NCBI RefSeq assembly: GCF_965363235.1
Contig: NC_134849.1
Span: 17,386,863 to 17,450,862 of the forward strand
Direction of reading: 5' to 3'
DNA length: 64,000 nucleotides
From: Mytilus galloprovincialis
Taxonomy: Eukaryota > Mollusca > Bivalvia > Mytilida > Mytilidae
Position numbers and translations under genes: made by a program. The notes under the pieces were generated by a model, which was given only the letters and a program-made list of their open reading frames with translations, ran no database searches and was not told the DNA's origin. Below, one piece after another: positions 22,891 through 34,608 of this stretch; within the stretch, counting starts at the first letter, position 1; the number at the start of each line of letters is the position of its first letter.

Positions 22891-24435
22891 AAGTGTATGA
22901 GATAGTTGTAGTAAAGCTTTATGTTTAGGACTATCAAAAAACATCAATGGATAGTAAAGAAAGCACGACATTTCAGCCTGTGCACTGATATTTTTAAATA
23001 GTGAGCATTTATACCTAAGGAATAAATTGCCATACTGTATTTGGCAAAACTTTTAGAACATTTTGGTCCTCAATGCTCTTTAAATTTTCCAATCTGTGTT
23101 TTTGTTCTTACTGCTTATTTACTGTTGCTCTGATGAGTTCATCCATTTTCAACTGAATTTTATAGTTTGTGTTTATGGTGTACTGTTACACCAATATCCC
23201 AGATTTGGAAAGGGTTTGGTGATAATCAACTGTTTTAACACCTTATGACAACGCCGTGAACAAAAGGAAAAAAAAAAGGAAGACTAAAAAACAACAATAC
23301 AAAAAAAGATGTTGTATGAGTGCTTAGTATACAAAACGTCAAACAGAAAACAAAAATAGAGCAACACGGATGCCAGGAAAAATCTATGGTAATCTCAGGT
23401 GCTCCGTAAGGGTAACCAGATCGTGATCTTCTTGTGGCACCCGAGGTTTAAGTACTGCAGTTACAAACTCGGTGTTTAGTCTCATTTGGTAGGTTACATT
23501 CGGGACAAGAAGAACGGGATTGTTCTTATGATGTTTGTAACAAAACTGTCGCTATCTGTGAAATAGTTTTTTTTTATAACGGTCAACCGACTAGCAATAG
23601 TGACCATAAAACGAACGAAGGGAAACTTTTAACGTGCAACAACCCTTTAAATGTGCAACAAACCTTTATCAGAAAAAATTCTCATATGTCGTCATGTTTC
23701 ATTCCGAACCGACTCTCACTGTCGGTTTCTAAACGAAAGAAAGCCAAAAAATGAGGCAGAATTTACGATATCTGTTGTATCCTTTATTTCAAGTTTGATG
23801 TGATAAATGCTTTGAACGTAATCACCGAACATTTTTAATTTAAGTTAAAGGATATCATATTTATCACGTATACAGCGGAAAGTGAAGTGAATTCGAAATG
23901 ATAGTGTTTGCTTCAATTAAAAAAAATAATAAAGCTGCTCTACGAACATAACCTCATATGAATATAGCAAAAATAGAAACAGAGTTACTTCCTATGGAAA
24001 TTCTGATTGCTTGTTAAAAACACGTCCTCCAAACGAAATAAATACTAAGTAGTATTTTGATATACCCGAAATGGTTCTCTGATTTAACCTTTATCAGAAT
24101 CACTAAAACTCATTTATTTGAGATCCAAACATGCACAAGAGCGATATGACCACAATGGACATACACAAGGATAGTCAAATACATTTTCATTTTGATGTTT
24201 TGCCGGACAAATGTCTTGTTGTATGACGAATATGTATAATCTTGTCTAATGAAGGTTTACTGCATGTATGATTATAACAGTCCAAATCAAAGATTGCTAC
24301 GAAAAGAACAATTTAATTCAATTTCATTTAACAAATTGTTATAGCCTATATACTGTTTCAACATTTTGCTATATACCTTGCATTGTCCAAATGACAATAT
24401 TACAGTTTGAGGAAAATTCAATATAAAAAAAACAG
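22891..24435. other. Interspersed-repeat stretch
   Basis: About 22985-23165 is an M3-like fragment with 'catactgtatttggcaaaac' and 'tcctcaatgctctt'. About 23335-23560 is a minus-oriented M2 copy with 'atctcaggtgctccgtaagg'. No gene is recognised. Confidence 0.5.
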
Positions 24436-24795
24436 TCAAAAAATCTTTCTCATAACAAATAGTAATGATTTATAAAGATATAACCTACGGATAATGTTTA
24501 TCACGAATAACGTAAGATGCAATAAATAGGAAAATGAACACATAGTTAGTACATGACAACAACAGCCATACGGCATAGTTCTTAGTTCCCTACCCTGATA
24601 ACAGAGTAGCTGTACACAGTACCCAACTGACATCTCCTTTTTAACGATACTGAACATATTACGATAATTATTGTGGATTTCCTTCTCCAGTTCTTCATTC
24701 ATGTTAACAGTTGTCCATGTAGTCATGCAATAATTGCTCTCAGATTTTTTTCCAACAAATTTCTTCAGAATGTTTTCCCTGTCATTTCCTTCCAC
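24436..24795 (-). CDS. Candidate exon or short gene, unrecognised
   Basis: On the minus strand an AG (in TTTTGGACTAG) just upstream could serve as a 3' splice site. The following frame stays open for 119 codons. It contains Asn/Glu/Lys-rich sequence, scattered Cys residues and a hydrophobic C-terminal stretch (about residues 78-97) followed by RRLYLYK, which could be a membrane anchor. A possible donor, CAGG|GTAGGG, lies at about 24593. I recognise no family. Either this is one exon of a gene whose other parts I could not find, or it is a chance frame in AT-rich DNA. Confidence 0.3.
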   Translation of the reverse strand: MEGNDRENILKKFVGKKSESNYCMTTWTTVNMNEELEKEIHNNYRNMFSIVKKEMSVGYCVQLLCYQGRELRTMPYGCCCHVLTMCSFSYLLHLTLFVINIIRRLYLYKSLLFVMRKIF

Positions 24796-25906
24796 ATTCT
24801 AGTCCAAAATAGCTAAATACTATAGCATTGCCAACATTACATCACATCATCCCTATAATAAAAAATTATTCAAGTTTGACCAGCAGCAGTAGTTTTGTTA
24901 TAAGTTACATCGTTATAAGTCACCATAATACCAAACCCGACTGTCAAAAATGTCACCAATTGATGACTGGTTAATGCTCAACATTTAGGCATCGTAAGAT
25001 CCTAAAAGTAAAACGTGTGAGCGTTTTGATTATACGCTGTTTTCTACTATATTTATACAATAACTGTACATATGTTTAAGTATCTCCAGGTATAACACAA
25101 ACATATTTGGGAAAGGAAATAAGGCAAAGCTTTATTCCAGATACCTTTACATCATATGCGTTTCAGAGGAACTCTGTTCATCCCTGGTCTTGGTATTATG
25201 CAGATCAATTTTGGAGTGGGTTTGAGTGTTGTAGTTTGTTAAATGCAAATACTTAATGCAATGTTCATCCATAATAGTAAAGGCATGTATTGTAAATCAC
25301 GTGTGCAGACTTTTGTTCAAATTCATAAAAGACATATACAATTAATGACAAAGTTAAACTGTCGTGGCAGGTTGGCAAAATTGAGAAACTGTAATCCCAA
25401 TTCATAATTATAGCGGAAGTCGAAGTTCTGAACTGATTATTTCTTTCATATTTCTCATATATGCTTTAATATGTGTTTTAGGTTAATTTCAACTCGGATA
25501 GTGAAATCGTCATGCAACAATATCATATATATTATATGTATCTTATACATTGTGATGCATATAATCACGACGGGTTCTACTACTGGAGAAGCATATCTGA
25601 CTTTTCTTCCAAAGTATGTTAAATCAACCTGCGGAGGTTGAACTCTTGTTTTTTTTAGTTGGTTGGTTTTCTGCGTACAGCACGCATATTTATGAGCTGT
25701 TCATAGTTTCGGTCGCAAAGGTACCTGCTCATGCTGAGATAGTATTTGTTTCTAGAAAAACAACTTTAATTGGACTCTTGAAAATGATATAATTAAATAA
25801 TAGTACAGGTATGTTGAATCAGTTTAAATATTTTTTATTACAAACTGTATAACGTTTGTTTTTAAATGAAACACGATAACAATTGTCGTGTGTTTTACAA
25901 GATGTT
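24796..25906. other. Non-coding stretch
   Basis: No gene or clear repeat boundary is seen. Confidence 0.45.
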
Positions 25907-28228
25907 AGGGAACATATATTTATTCTAGTGAGCTTCCTCCAGGCATGCTTGGAGGACGCTCCGAGCATTTTAGAGAAGCTAATATCGTTAATACACCATT
26001 ACATTCCCATTAATGTCAATCAAATATAAAAGTAATAGTTAAGAGCTTGTATGAGCTTTTTGTGAGCCTTTTGTACGCCTGTAATAATAAAGTTTTACTA
26101 TGTTGCCCTAGAAAATTAGTTAATTGACACAAAAATAGATAAATCAAAACTTGAGGTTAAACAGTTTAGGGACATTTCATCAACAGGAGAACCAAAAGCT
26201 CTCATATAACTAAAACATTTTGTAAAACATATTTTTATAAAGCCCAGCCAAATAACACAACAGTGGTTGTAAAAAATGGATTACATCAAACCAGAAACAA
26301 GTCTTAACAGTTATCATAACTTGAAAATAAATTAAATATTAATGTTGTTGTCAAATCTATAAAAGATATTGTTGAAAAACTATATAGGAAAAAAGAAATA
26401 GATTCACAAACTTATAATTTTTTGAAGAATGATAACTAATCAAAACATAGACACATGTACCTTCTTCCGAAAATTCATCAAATCAATCTAGAAATAATTA
26501 ATGAGGCATTTCAAACTGGTCAAATAGTTAGCAACATAAACATTTCTTACTGACCAATCATCCATAAGTGTAACTCTACCACGAGACGCACTGAAAGATT
26601 ACTGGATCTAATTCTAAAACCGTTATTAAAGAGTCATCACTCTTACATTCAAGATACCAAAGACTTCATTTATAAAATAGAGTCGCACAAGGTATATTGA
26701 GAATGCATTCTCATTGTCTATTATGTAACAGTTAGCAATGCATTTTCATCAGTTGACAAACAAGAATATACTTTAAAAATTTCAAACAAACAGAATAAAC
26801 GGCATTTGTAAAGTTAAGAAACATTGAACTTGAATTAAATGGACATTTATACAAACAAATAATACGAGCGCCTATTGGTGGTATATGATTAACATCTGTC
26901 TGGTCTATTAAAAATATCCTAGATATTAAGTTCCTATGGATAGAAAACATCAAATTGCACTGTCAATATATAAAGACGACAGTTTTATGTTCTTCACAGG
27001 CACATTAAAACAGGTTGAAGATTTCTTTTACACAGCGAACAGCATTGACCCTCTGCTTAAAATCACATTTGAGGTGCCTAGATTTAGTATGACCTATTTA
27101 TTTACCGAAGTGTACAAAGGTGAAAGATTCAATAATAATATACTTGATGTTCAATCAAATATAAAAAAACACGAAACGTATCATTATTTGAATGTTAGAT
27201 GTAAATCTGCATGTCGGAGAAAATATACCACCAAAAGGCACTCCAATAATTTGTTTGTATAACTGTCAATTTTATTCAAGTTCATTGTTTCTTAACTTTA
27301 CAAATGCCGTTCTGTTTGTTTGAAATTTTTAAAGCATAATCTTGTTTATTAACTGATGAAAATGCATTGATAACTGTTTCTTCTTCGTTATCAATCTTCA
27401 TATTTGTGTTCATTGACGTTACATCATAGGCAAAAAAAATGCATTCTTTCTTGACCTTGTGCGACTCTATTTCATAAATGAAGTCTTTCGTATTTTGATT
27501 GCAAAAGTGATGACTCTTTAATAATGGTTTTAGAATTAGATCCAGTAATCTTTCAATGCGTCTCGTGGTAGAGTTACACTTATGGATGATTGGTCAGTAA
27601 GAAATGTTTATGTTGCCACCTATTTAACCAGTTCGAAATGCTTCATTAATTATTTCTAGATTGATTTGATGAATTTTCGGAAGAAGGTATATGTGTCCAT
27701 GTTTTGACTCGTTATCATTCTTCAAAAAAGTATAAGCTTATGAATCTATTTTTTTTTTCCTATATAGTTTTCAAAAATATTTTTTATAGATTTGACAACA
27801 ACATCAATATTTATTTTCATGTAATTATAACTATTAAGGTGACTTGTTACTGTTTGGATTTAATCGATTTTATTTAAAACCATGGTTGTGTTATCTTTAT
27901 CAACTTTATATAAATATGTTTTAGTTATATTATAGCTTTTCGATCTCATGTTGATGAAATGTCCCTAAACTGTTTAACCTCAAGTTTTAATGCATCTATT
28001 TTTGTATCCATTAACTAATTTTCTGGGGCAACATAGTAAAACTTTATTATTACAGGCGTACAAAAGGCTCACAAAAAGCTCAAACAAGCTCTTAACTCTA
28101 AACTCTTCTATTTGATTGACATTAATGGGAGTGTAATGGTGTATTAACGATATTAGCTTCTCGAAAATGCTCGGAGCATCCTCCAAGCATGCCCGGAGGA
28201 AGCTCACTAGAATAAATATATGTTCCCT
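25907..28228. mobile_element. Penelope-like retroelement fragment forming a large inverted repeat
   Basis: The left arm (25907-26855) and right arm (27257-28228) are reverse complements of each other over nearly 1 kb, with perhaps 85-90% identity by eye. The plus strand of the left arm, continuing through the roughly 400-bp spacer, carries Penelope-like reverse-transcriptase remnants. Examples are a YLLPKIHQ block near 26458, a 'CNST' block followed by 'LILKPLL' near 26570-26620, and a stretch ending VYKGERFNNNILDVQ near 27110-27150. The right arm repeats the upstream part on the minus strand. Partial inverted second copies are a known Penelope habit. The coding sequence is degenerate. Confidence 0.75.
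26936..27262 (+). pseudogene. Penelope-like reverse transcriptase fragment
   Basis: This open stretch of 108 codons lies in the spacer of the inverted repeat. The order of blocks matches the palm-to-thumb region of Penelope-like polymerases: a DDSFMFFTGT block, a 'FFYTANSIDPLLKITFE' block, and VYKGERFNNNILDV followed by a His/Tyr and Cys-containing stretch. It is a remnant: flanking parts of the polymerase on both sides are out of frame or missing. Confidence 0.65.
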
Positions 28229-28339
28229 TAGTAACGTACCTGTTAGTGCGAAAAGTGTCAAGTTCGTGATTCTTTGTATCGATTTGTTTAGATCCTAAAT
28301 CGAATAATGAAAAGAAAAACATAATATTTGCAATTGATC

Positions 28340-28500
28340 GGAATAAAGACAACAGTACTATACCGTTGTTCAAATCTCGTAAATCTATGGACAAAAAACA
28401 AAATCGGGATAACAAACTAAACGGTAGGGAAACGCATTAAGTATAAGAGGAGATCAACGACACAACATTAAAATGTAACACCAAGTCTGTTCTTTTCAAC
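28340..28500 (+). repeat. Interspersed repeat M5, copy 1
   Basis: It contains 'tatggacaaaaaacaaaatc', 'aagaggagatcaacgacac' and 'gtaacacc'. The same family lies at about 54050-54210. Neither copy shows coding signs. Confidence 0.65.
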
Positions 28501-29130
28501 GCGAATTTTTGATATGGAAATAAATAGATAAGGTGTATCGGTGCATGTTAAATTGTACATATAGAATAATGATAATTTTTGATTTATATACTTAGTGTAT
28601 CAGCAAGAATATCAAGCCAGTATGTATAAACAAAATTATTATTCTGTTTTTGGCAATTTGGCATAAATAAATGTAAAGTAAACTGAAATAATAAGTAAAA
28701 CTACTTTTACGCGTACAAAAAATTAGGACTTATTTGGATTGTTGTTCGGTTGTATGAATGAAGTCGCGTGCATTTCAGTGACAAAATGACACAGATGGAC
28801 TATTCTTAAAAAATTTAGGCTGTACGATCGAAGAAAAAATGTACAAATTGCCAACTGAGGTAAATAGTTTTTACTAAAACCTAATCTGATAAAAAAACAA
28901 TCATATTGTTTTTTACAATTACGGAATACTTTGTCTCATTATTTTGGACTTGGTTATGTTTTTTCCCTAATTATTTCGCATTCCTGATTTGAATTGTGAT
29001 AAGGACTGGTTGAGTAGGCTTCATTGTGTCTTAATTTGCGTTTTTTGATGGAGTTAAGCCTTCCAATTGATATTTTATAGTGTGCCTTTCTATGTTGTGA
29101 TGTTATACTATTGTTTCAGAAAAGGGAGAA
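28501..29130. other. Non-coding stretch
   Basis: AT-rich, no gene seen. Confidence 0.45.
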
Positions 29131-29420
29131 GGTTTGGTACCATTAAAACGTTTAATCCCGCTGCAAATGTTTGCAACTGTTCTTAGTCAGGAATCTGATA
29201 TACAGTAGATGTAGTCAGCTTATGTAGTTCATACGTGTTTCTCGTTTCTCGTTTATATATAGATAAGACCATTGGTTTTTCCGTTTGAATGGTTTTACAT
29301 TAAAAATTTATGGGACCATTTACAGATTGGCCGTACCTTGACCTATAATGATATACTTTTATAAATTGTTACTTTGATGGAGAGTTGTCTTATTGGCACT
29401 CACACCACATCTTCCTATAA
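29131..29420 (+). repeat. Interspersed repeat M1, divergent subfamily
   Basis: It starts with 'ggtttggtaccattaaaacg' and ends with 'ttggcactcacaccacatct'. The order of blocks matches family M1, with many differences. Confidence 0.65.
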
Positions 29421-29776
29421 CTATTAGTAACATAATGTCAAAATTTTATGCATACCAATCGATTTTTATTATTGAATTTCTCTAGATCTAGCTCGAAACA
29501 AAAACCGAAAACATACATGTTCCAGAAGTTATAGTTACTAAAAAAATAAATTGAAATTGTAACTTTCGACTTATCTGAATTTACAGAAAGCTCAAATGTC
29601 CTTGTTAACTCGTCGTTATAATGAAAAATACTAACATTAGATCGACAATTTGGTATTAACTTATTAATCCAATGATGTTTAGTTTGTATTATGAACTCGT
29701 TCATGCGACTTTATAATTATTGGCTTTTTAAATATTTAAAACCACATTGTCAGTGTAACATGTAGTAAAATATTAC

Positions 29777-29848
29777 CTTTATTCCAGGTTCTCAAACAAA
29801 CTAAGATAACTACCATTAAGATACCATATACAATAAATATATGCTGTC
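29777..29848 (-). CDS. Orphan transmembrane exon (third)
   Basis: The minus-strand exon is bounded by CTTTTCAG at its 5' side and G|GTAAT at its 3' side. It is 72 bases, phase 1 to phase 1. It encodes a QHI lead, a hydrophobic IFIVYGILMVVILVCL segment and a basic RTWNK stop-transfer end. Phase and size match the transmembrane exons of the Ig-like receptor genes nearby. It could be an alternative anchor of the minus-strand receptor gene or the remains of another family member. No Ig exon was found close upstream. Confidence 0.45.
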
Positions 29849-30034
29849 CTGAAAAGATTACTATTGAATTACACTTAATTTCTATTGGCATTTTGTTTTG
29901 TGTCTTTTTATATTCAGTAAATAAATATTACTCATAATCTTATTGTGTCATACGTACAGACAAAAAGATGGAAGTAATACACTTGACACATTATAACCGG
30001 TGCCATATACCCTATTTCTGTTATTCTGAATTTT

Positions 30035-30090
30035 TCAGAGCTTGTCGTACTCATGGGAATGTCTTCGCTGGGTATGTCGGTAGATGTTTG
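30035..30090 (-). CDS. Candidate terminal tail exon
   Basis: After TTTTGTAG on the minus strand, entry in phase 1 gives 18 codons (ANIYRHTQRRHSHEYDKL) and TGA. The peptide is basic, with a YDKL motif of the YxxL type. It would join in frame to the transmembrane exon at 34525-34608 and complete a protein of about 200 residues. The polypyrimidine tract is poor and no polyadenylation signal is obvious, so this is tentative. Confidence 0.25.
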
Positions 30091-30169
30091 CTACAAAACA
30101 TTGCTATACTATCTATGTGCATCAATAATTACTTATTTTGTTTGATGAACTGTTGCAGATTACAATAAA

Positions 30170-31068
30170 GCTATACAAAGAAGCAAGCTGGTATTGAAAG
30201 AAAGTCATATTTTCTCGTTAGGAAGGACTTTATTTACCGTTACAAAATGTTTATGTTACAAATTCTTCTGGATGTTATCATTGGTAATACTTTATATTCT
30301 TCAGTGAGCATGATCACATTGCTCTAAAAGTAAAACAAAAATGATACCAATATGTTCACATTTACTCATCAATGATATGTTATGATAGAACTTCTAGCCT
30401 TTTCGAACTTGTCTCAAACAACGTGTATATTTAATCACTCAATCGTTCTTGCGTTTTGTTTTTTCCTCAGTTAAACACAAAAAGCATGTTTAAAACATGT
30501 GCCTTTGATAAAATGATTGCTTATACTATATGTCAAATTCATTATCGTCATTTGTGTATAATATTTCAACATCAACTTATAATTTTGGAACCGATTCCTT
30601 TTTCCCAACAGTGAAAAAAAATATAGGATACATCTAAATACTTATTGATGAGATTTCTAATAGTAAAATTGCAATGAGAGGTGACATAACAAAAAAAAAT
30701 ATACAAAACGAAATGTCCCTTTTGAAATGGTACCAAGCTCAAACACATTGAAAGAATTGAAAACAACTGTCATATTTATTACTTGGTAGAGACATTAGAA
30801 AATGGTGGAATATATATGGTTTGAAAGCTAGCTTAACCTCTCAGTTCTATGATAGTCAAAATTGTTGGCATATGAGAGCCAGTGAAAAGTGAACAAATGT
30901 CAACAAAGATACTAAGGGTTACAAATGGTTAACACATTTTGTGTTTGGAGATTTGAATATATTCTACTTCTCTGTTTTAAAGACTGTAATTTCAATAAAT
31001 GAGTGTTAGCAAACGAGTAAAACTTAAAGGTTATATCTTCATGACCTAAGAGAAATGATATACGACCT
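30170..31068. other. Non-coding stretch
   Basis: No gene, repeat family or structure that I can support. Confidence 0.45.
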
Positions 31069-31694
31069 TTAAGCGCACACGATACAGTTACAGGGGAGGT
31101 AATGACGTTGCTAACGTAAATTGTTATTTTCGCGACGTCAAACTATGACTTCTCGAGAAAAGATTCAGTTTTCGACTGATTTTTATCATTGAAACTTATT
31201 TAACTTGAAAACAAGTTCATAGAACCCTCCCTTTTAAAATTCCATTTGGTTTGATTACGCGAAAAGATTATGTGTGCCAATTTTCGTGAAAACGTAAATA
31301 GTGCAATTTTTTTAAATTTGATAAATATACAGCAAAATATGATGTTTTTTTTCTACATTCATGAACATTTGATAAATATGAGATGTTTCTGAATATAAAA
31401 TGTATAAATTTTTAGGATACTTATAAAATATAGGTATTACAAATTATTTAACAAAAAACAATTTGTGTTTATCTTTTAAAACAAAAAAGTTATGTCTTTC
31501 TTTCGAAAGAGAAAATATGGTCACAAATCCGAATTTTTAAGCAAATGTTCCAAATAACGACATCATTTTACTCAAAAAGTAGCACATGAAGGTATACTTT
31601 TTATTACATATTTGATTTAATCAGGTAAAAAATAGTCTTGGAAATTTGTATCAAAATGTAAATACGGGATCAAAACTGTATCGTATGCCCTTAA
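31069..31694 (+). mobile_element. MITE with TTAA target sites (piggyBac-like), first
   Basis: TTAA at 31069-31072 is followed by GCGCACACGATACAGTT. TTAA at 31691-31694 is preceded by the complement of GGGCATACGATACAGTT. The interior of about 620 bp is non-coding. TTAA duplications are the mark of piggyBac elements; the assignment is by target site only. Confidence 0.65.
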
Positions 31695-32372
31695 CAGTTA
31701 ATAGATACTTAGTAAAACATGTCATTCTGATAAACAACTCTACCTATCCAAAAAACCTTGAAAACTTTAACACTGATATAACTCTGTTCGATGCTGACTG
31801 TTCTTAGATGCATGTACAAACTAATAGTTGTTGCTCGGTCCCGGTTATGCCCTTTGTATTGTTTTTCAACAAGTCAGTTTCTCCTTATATTTTGTACATT
31901 TGTTTTTTTTTTTCATTTAACAATTTGAGAGTTTGTATCTGCTTCGTTGGTAATTCTTCGCTTATTTCAACATCTCTTTGCAACAAACATGAATCTTCAA
32001 TTTCTTGTAAATTACTCACATGCAATTTCCACAATTTTACGATATTTCACCCCCTCTAATATTGTAGCACATTAAGGGTGTCTAAATTGAAGTCTATAGG
32101 AGTTTTTAAATAGTTTGTCAGAATGCAATTTTTATCATTTTTATTTCATAAAATAATAAAAAGTATGCTTCGCCAGACGTTTTTGCACGCTACATGTTGT
32201 GCAAAATTGACAGATTTGGTAAAGATCACGTATTGAAAATCCAATTTTGTGTAATAAAAAGAAAACTTCACCATAGATTTTTTAAGTAAAAATGTGAGAA
32301 GATAGCTCTAACAACATGCTTTCATATAAGAAAAAAAAATGGGGGCAACGAAATTGTTTTATTGTTTAAGAA
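31695..32372. other. Non-coding stretch
   Basis: Chance short frames only; no supported gene. Confidence 0.45.
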
Positions 32373-32527
32373 ATAATTGATGCAAGATATACTTTATTGT
32401 AGTTTTAACATGGGTAGGCATTTTATTCGGGATTATTTTTTCCCGAGCAATAGTGAGGGCTAAAATAGCACGAATGTAATGCCTACCCATGTTAAAACTA
32501 CAATAAAGTATAGCTTGCATCAATTAT
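32373..32527. repeat. Hairpin fold-back element, stem of about 50 bp
   Basis: The left half begins 'ataattgatgcaag' and contains 'gttttaacatgggtaggca'. The right half is its near-perfect reverse complement, ending 'cttgcatcaattat'. The loop is about 50 bp and contains a smaller palindrome. This is probably a fold-back MITE. Confidence 0.75.
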
Positions 32528-32547
32528 ATCGATTCTGATTAAGACAA

Positions 32548-32954
32548 TTAAGGATGTACTTAGGTGAGGTTAGGTGAAAATTAATAAATTAAGGAGTTAA
32601 AATTGATACTATAAGCTGGTAGAGGTTCAATTAAGGATAAAAATAAGCTAAAAATATTGATAGGTCATGGACCTCCTTTTCGAGATATTTGAGATTCAAA
32701 ATATGGCGGGAAAAGGCTGACTCAGACTTTTACCATATATTTGCATTGGCATTATTAGGTCTCAAAACAAAAGAAAGAAAATTAAGAATCTTTTAAACTT
32801 TTGGTAAATGACCTTTCATGATCTATTAAGTCTTGTATGAAAAAATAAATGGGTGTTATGGGGCAAAATATTTTACATTGTATTGTATGGAAAAACATCA
32901 AGGAGTCTGAATATTTGACACAAATTCCCAAACCTCACCTTAGTACATCCTTAA
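32548..32954 (+). mobile_element. MITE with TTAA target sites (piggyBac-like), second
   Basis: TTAA at 32548-32551 precedes GGATGTACTTAGGTGAGGTT. The right end carries its near-perfect inverted copy before TTAA at 32951-32954. The terminal inverted repeat is about 20-24 bp and the body about 400 bp, non-coding. Confidence 0.75.
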
Positions 32955-33670
32955 GGAAATTTCTATGTCCGATTTGTATAAGTGTAGAGGGTATGTATAG
33001 GCTCTTCCATGAACTTGTTTGTAAACAAGTAAGCGACTGGCAACGTAATTTTTCAGAGGGAGGAATTTTTAACAGCCAGAATGAACAGTTGTCGTATCTA
33101 GGTCATAAATGTCAATTTTTTATTGCAACACACTATGAATTAGTAACAATATGTGCATCATTTAAGAGTTTGGAAGTGTTTTAAGTTAATGAAATATGTT
33201 TATTGCAGGCTAATTTGTTAAATGCATTAGTCTGCCGTAGTCAATATACGCATATGCAAACACATGTTATTGGATTTAGGGCATAGGTTTATTCACAAAG
33301 CGAAAGAAGCACGTCCTATTAGAATACATATCAAAATAAATACATTCACACCACTTTCTATTATAGTGGAAAAGAATGATTCAAATAAAATCATTGTGTT
33401 ATTTAGAAAATACAGCCGTTAGTATGATAAAACACATAATTTTCTATTAAAAAAGAAGGTCTCACTCATGAATTATACACTACTCTTACAATTTGCACAT
33501 TCTATTGAAGATCTAGACCGATTGTTATCTGCTATCTAAAATTCAAGATGGAGGAAAACATCCCAGCCACTTTAAACATATACATATACATGTAGTTTGT
33601 TCGGATTATATTACCAACTTTCTTATTAATACTATTCATCTGCGGCAGTACGTTATAATAAGAATATGAA
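32955..33670. other. Non-coding stretch
   Basis: A frame at 32849-33184 runs out of the MITE into flanking DNA and is not credible as a gene. Nothing else is recognised. Confidence 0.45.
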
Positions 33671-33757
33671 AATTGTAGGAGGACAGTTCCTCCAGGTTTC
33701 TATCTCATAATGGCAATTGTAGGAGGACAGTTCCTCCAGGTTTCTATCTCATAATGG
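33671..33757 (+). repeat. Two-copy tandem repeat of 44 bp with internal palindrome
   Basis: Two identical copies start at 'aattgtaggagg' (33671 and 33715). Each contains the palindrome-like GGAGGACAGTTCCTCC. Confidence 0.85.
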
Positions 33758-33761
33758 CATT

Positions 33762-33840
33762 TACCGCTTTTGTGGTCCTGTAGTAGCTTTTTTGTTCACC
33801 TCGCAGGCGGGAGAGGTCTGGTGTTCGAATCCTAGTAAGT
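33762..33840 (+). repeat. tRNA-derived SINE head
   Basis: A box-A-like region ('gtggtcctgtagtagc') is followed 30-40 bases later by 'cctcgcaggcgggagaggtc' and a box-B-like 'gtgttcgaatcct'. The layout matches the tRNA-like heads of bivalve SINEs. It is too imperfect to call a functional tRNA gene. Confidence 0.5.
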
Positions 33841-34071
33841 TGAACTGATATTTTAATAAAAAAAAATTGTGGTTTGAACCTGGTTGTGTGGCCAGCCAAA
33901 CCTCCCACTTTTATGGCAATAGTAAATATAACATTTCCAGGACAACATTACATGACAGGACTACGATACAAATAAACGGAAGAACATACAGGACAGATAA
34001 ACACACAAATAAACATTACAATATAACATAACGACAAGCTACTAGTTATTAAAAATACCAGGCTTATAATT

Positions 34072-34262
34072 TAATACGCCAGACGCGTGTTTTGTCTATA
34101 TTAGACTCATCAGTGACGCTCGTGTCAAAATAACAAAGCAAAAAAAGATTAAGGCATTGTTGACCAAAAATTCCAAAACAATGTGCCAAATACGGCTAAG
34201 GTTATCTGCCTGGGATAAGAAACTCAGTCCTTGAAGTTATAAAAAGGGTGAAAACAAAGGCT
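34072..34262 (-). repeat. Interspersed repeat M3 with hammerhead-like core
   Basis: On the minus strand it reads CACTGATGAG, then GTCTAATATAGAC, which forms a 4-bp stem and loop, then an AAAAC block and an ACGC...GCGT stem ending in GTA. This is the order of hammerhead conserved elements, with GAAA changed in this copy. The downstream part contains 'gccaaatacgg', shared with the copy at 52258-52502. Confidence 0.65.
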
Positions 34263-34524
34263 TCAATCACTAAATATATACCTGATATAAATGTACTTGG
34301 AACACTAATGTTTTTTTTAACATAAAATTATAACCTTTAAAATGCATCTACCAATAAGATTGTTGGAAAGTTTATATATTTTAATCTTTATTTTTTGTTG
34401 TTCATGTTTGTTTAACTTTTTGAGTCATTTGCTCGAAGTCATTTGATCGTATCCTATTCGTCTGCTCACAATTAATCATCTTATAATCATTAGTCCAGTT
34501 CTTGACAAGAGTTTCTCGCCTTAC

Positions 34525-34608
34525 CTTTGCAATCAGATGTTCGGACACCAATTACCAATGGTAAAATCACAACAATAACCATAAAAAAAAGTCCAATTAC
34601 AGTTGAAA
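34525..34608 (-). CDS. Transmembrane exon (second), minus-strand receptor cluster
   Basis: The acceptor is TTTCGTTTCAG and the donor is AAAG|GTAAGG. The exon is 84 bases, phase 1 to phase 1. It encodes VSTVIGLFFMVIVVILPLVI, then GVRTSDCK. A hydrophobic run of about 20 residues ends in a polar segment, as expected for a single-pass anchor. It may follow the exon at 37888-37950 in the minus-strand Ig gene, where that exon would serve as the stalk. Alternatively it belongs to another copy whose ectodomain exons are lost. A retroelement at 35.1-36.8 kb lies in the intron upstream. Confidence 0.55.

Noticed and set aside
29438-29704. 88-codon minus-strand frame with an AATTCAG acceptor inside
   Set aside because: It is close to the orphan transmembrane exon, but the peptide is aromatic-rich without domain or tail character. 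Chance is likelier in AT-rich DNA.
33762-33840. Functional tRNA gene
   Set aside because: Box B has an extra base and the cloverleaf cannot be drawn; a SINE head fits better.
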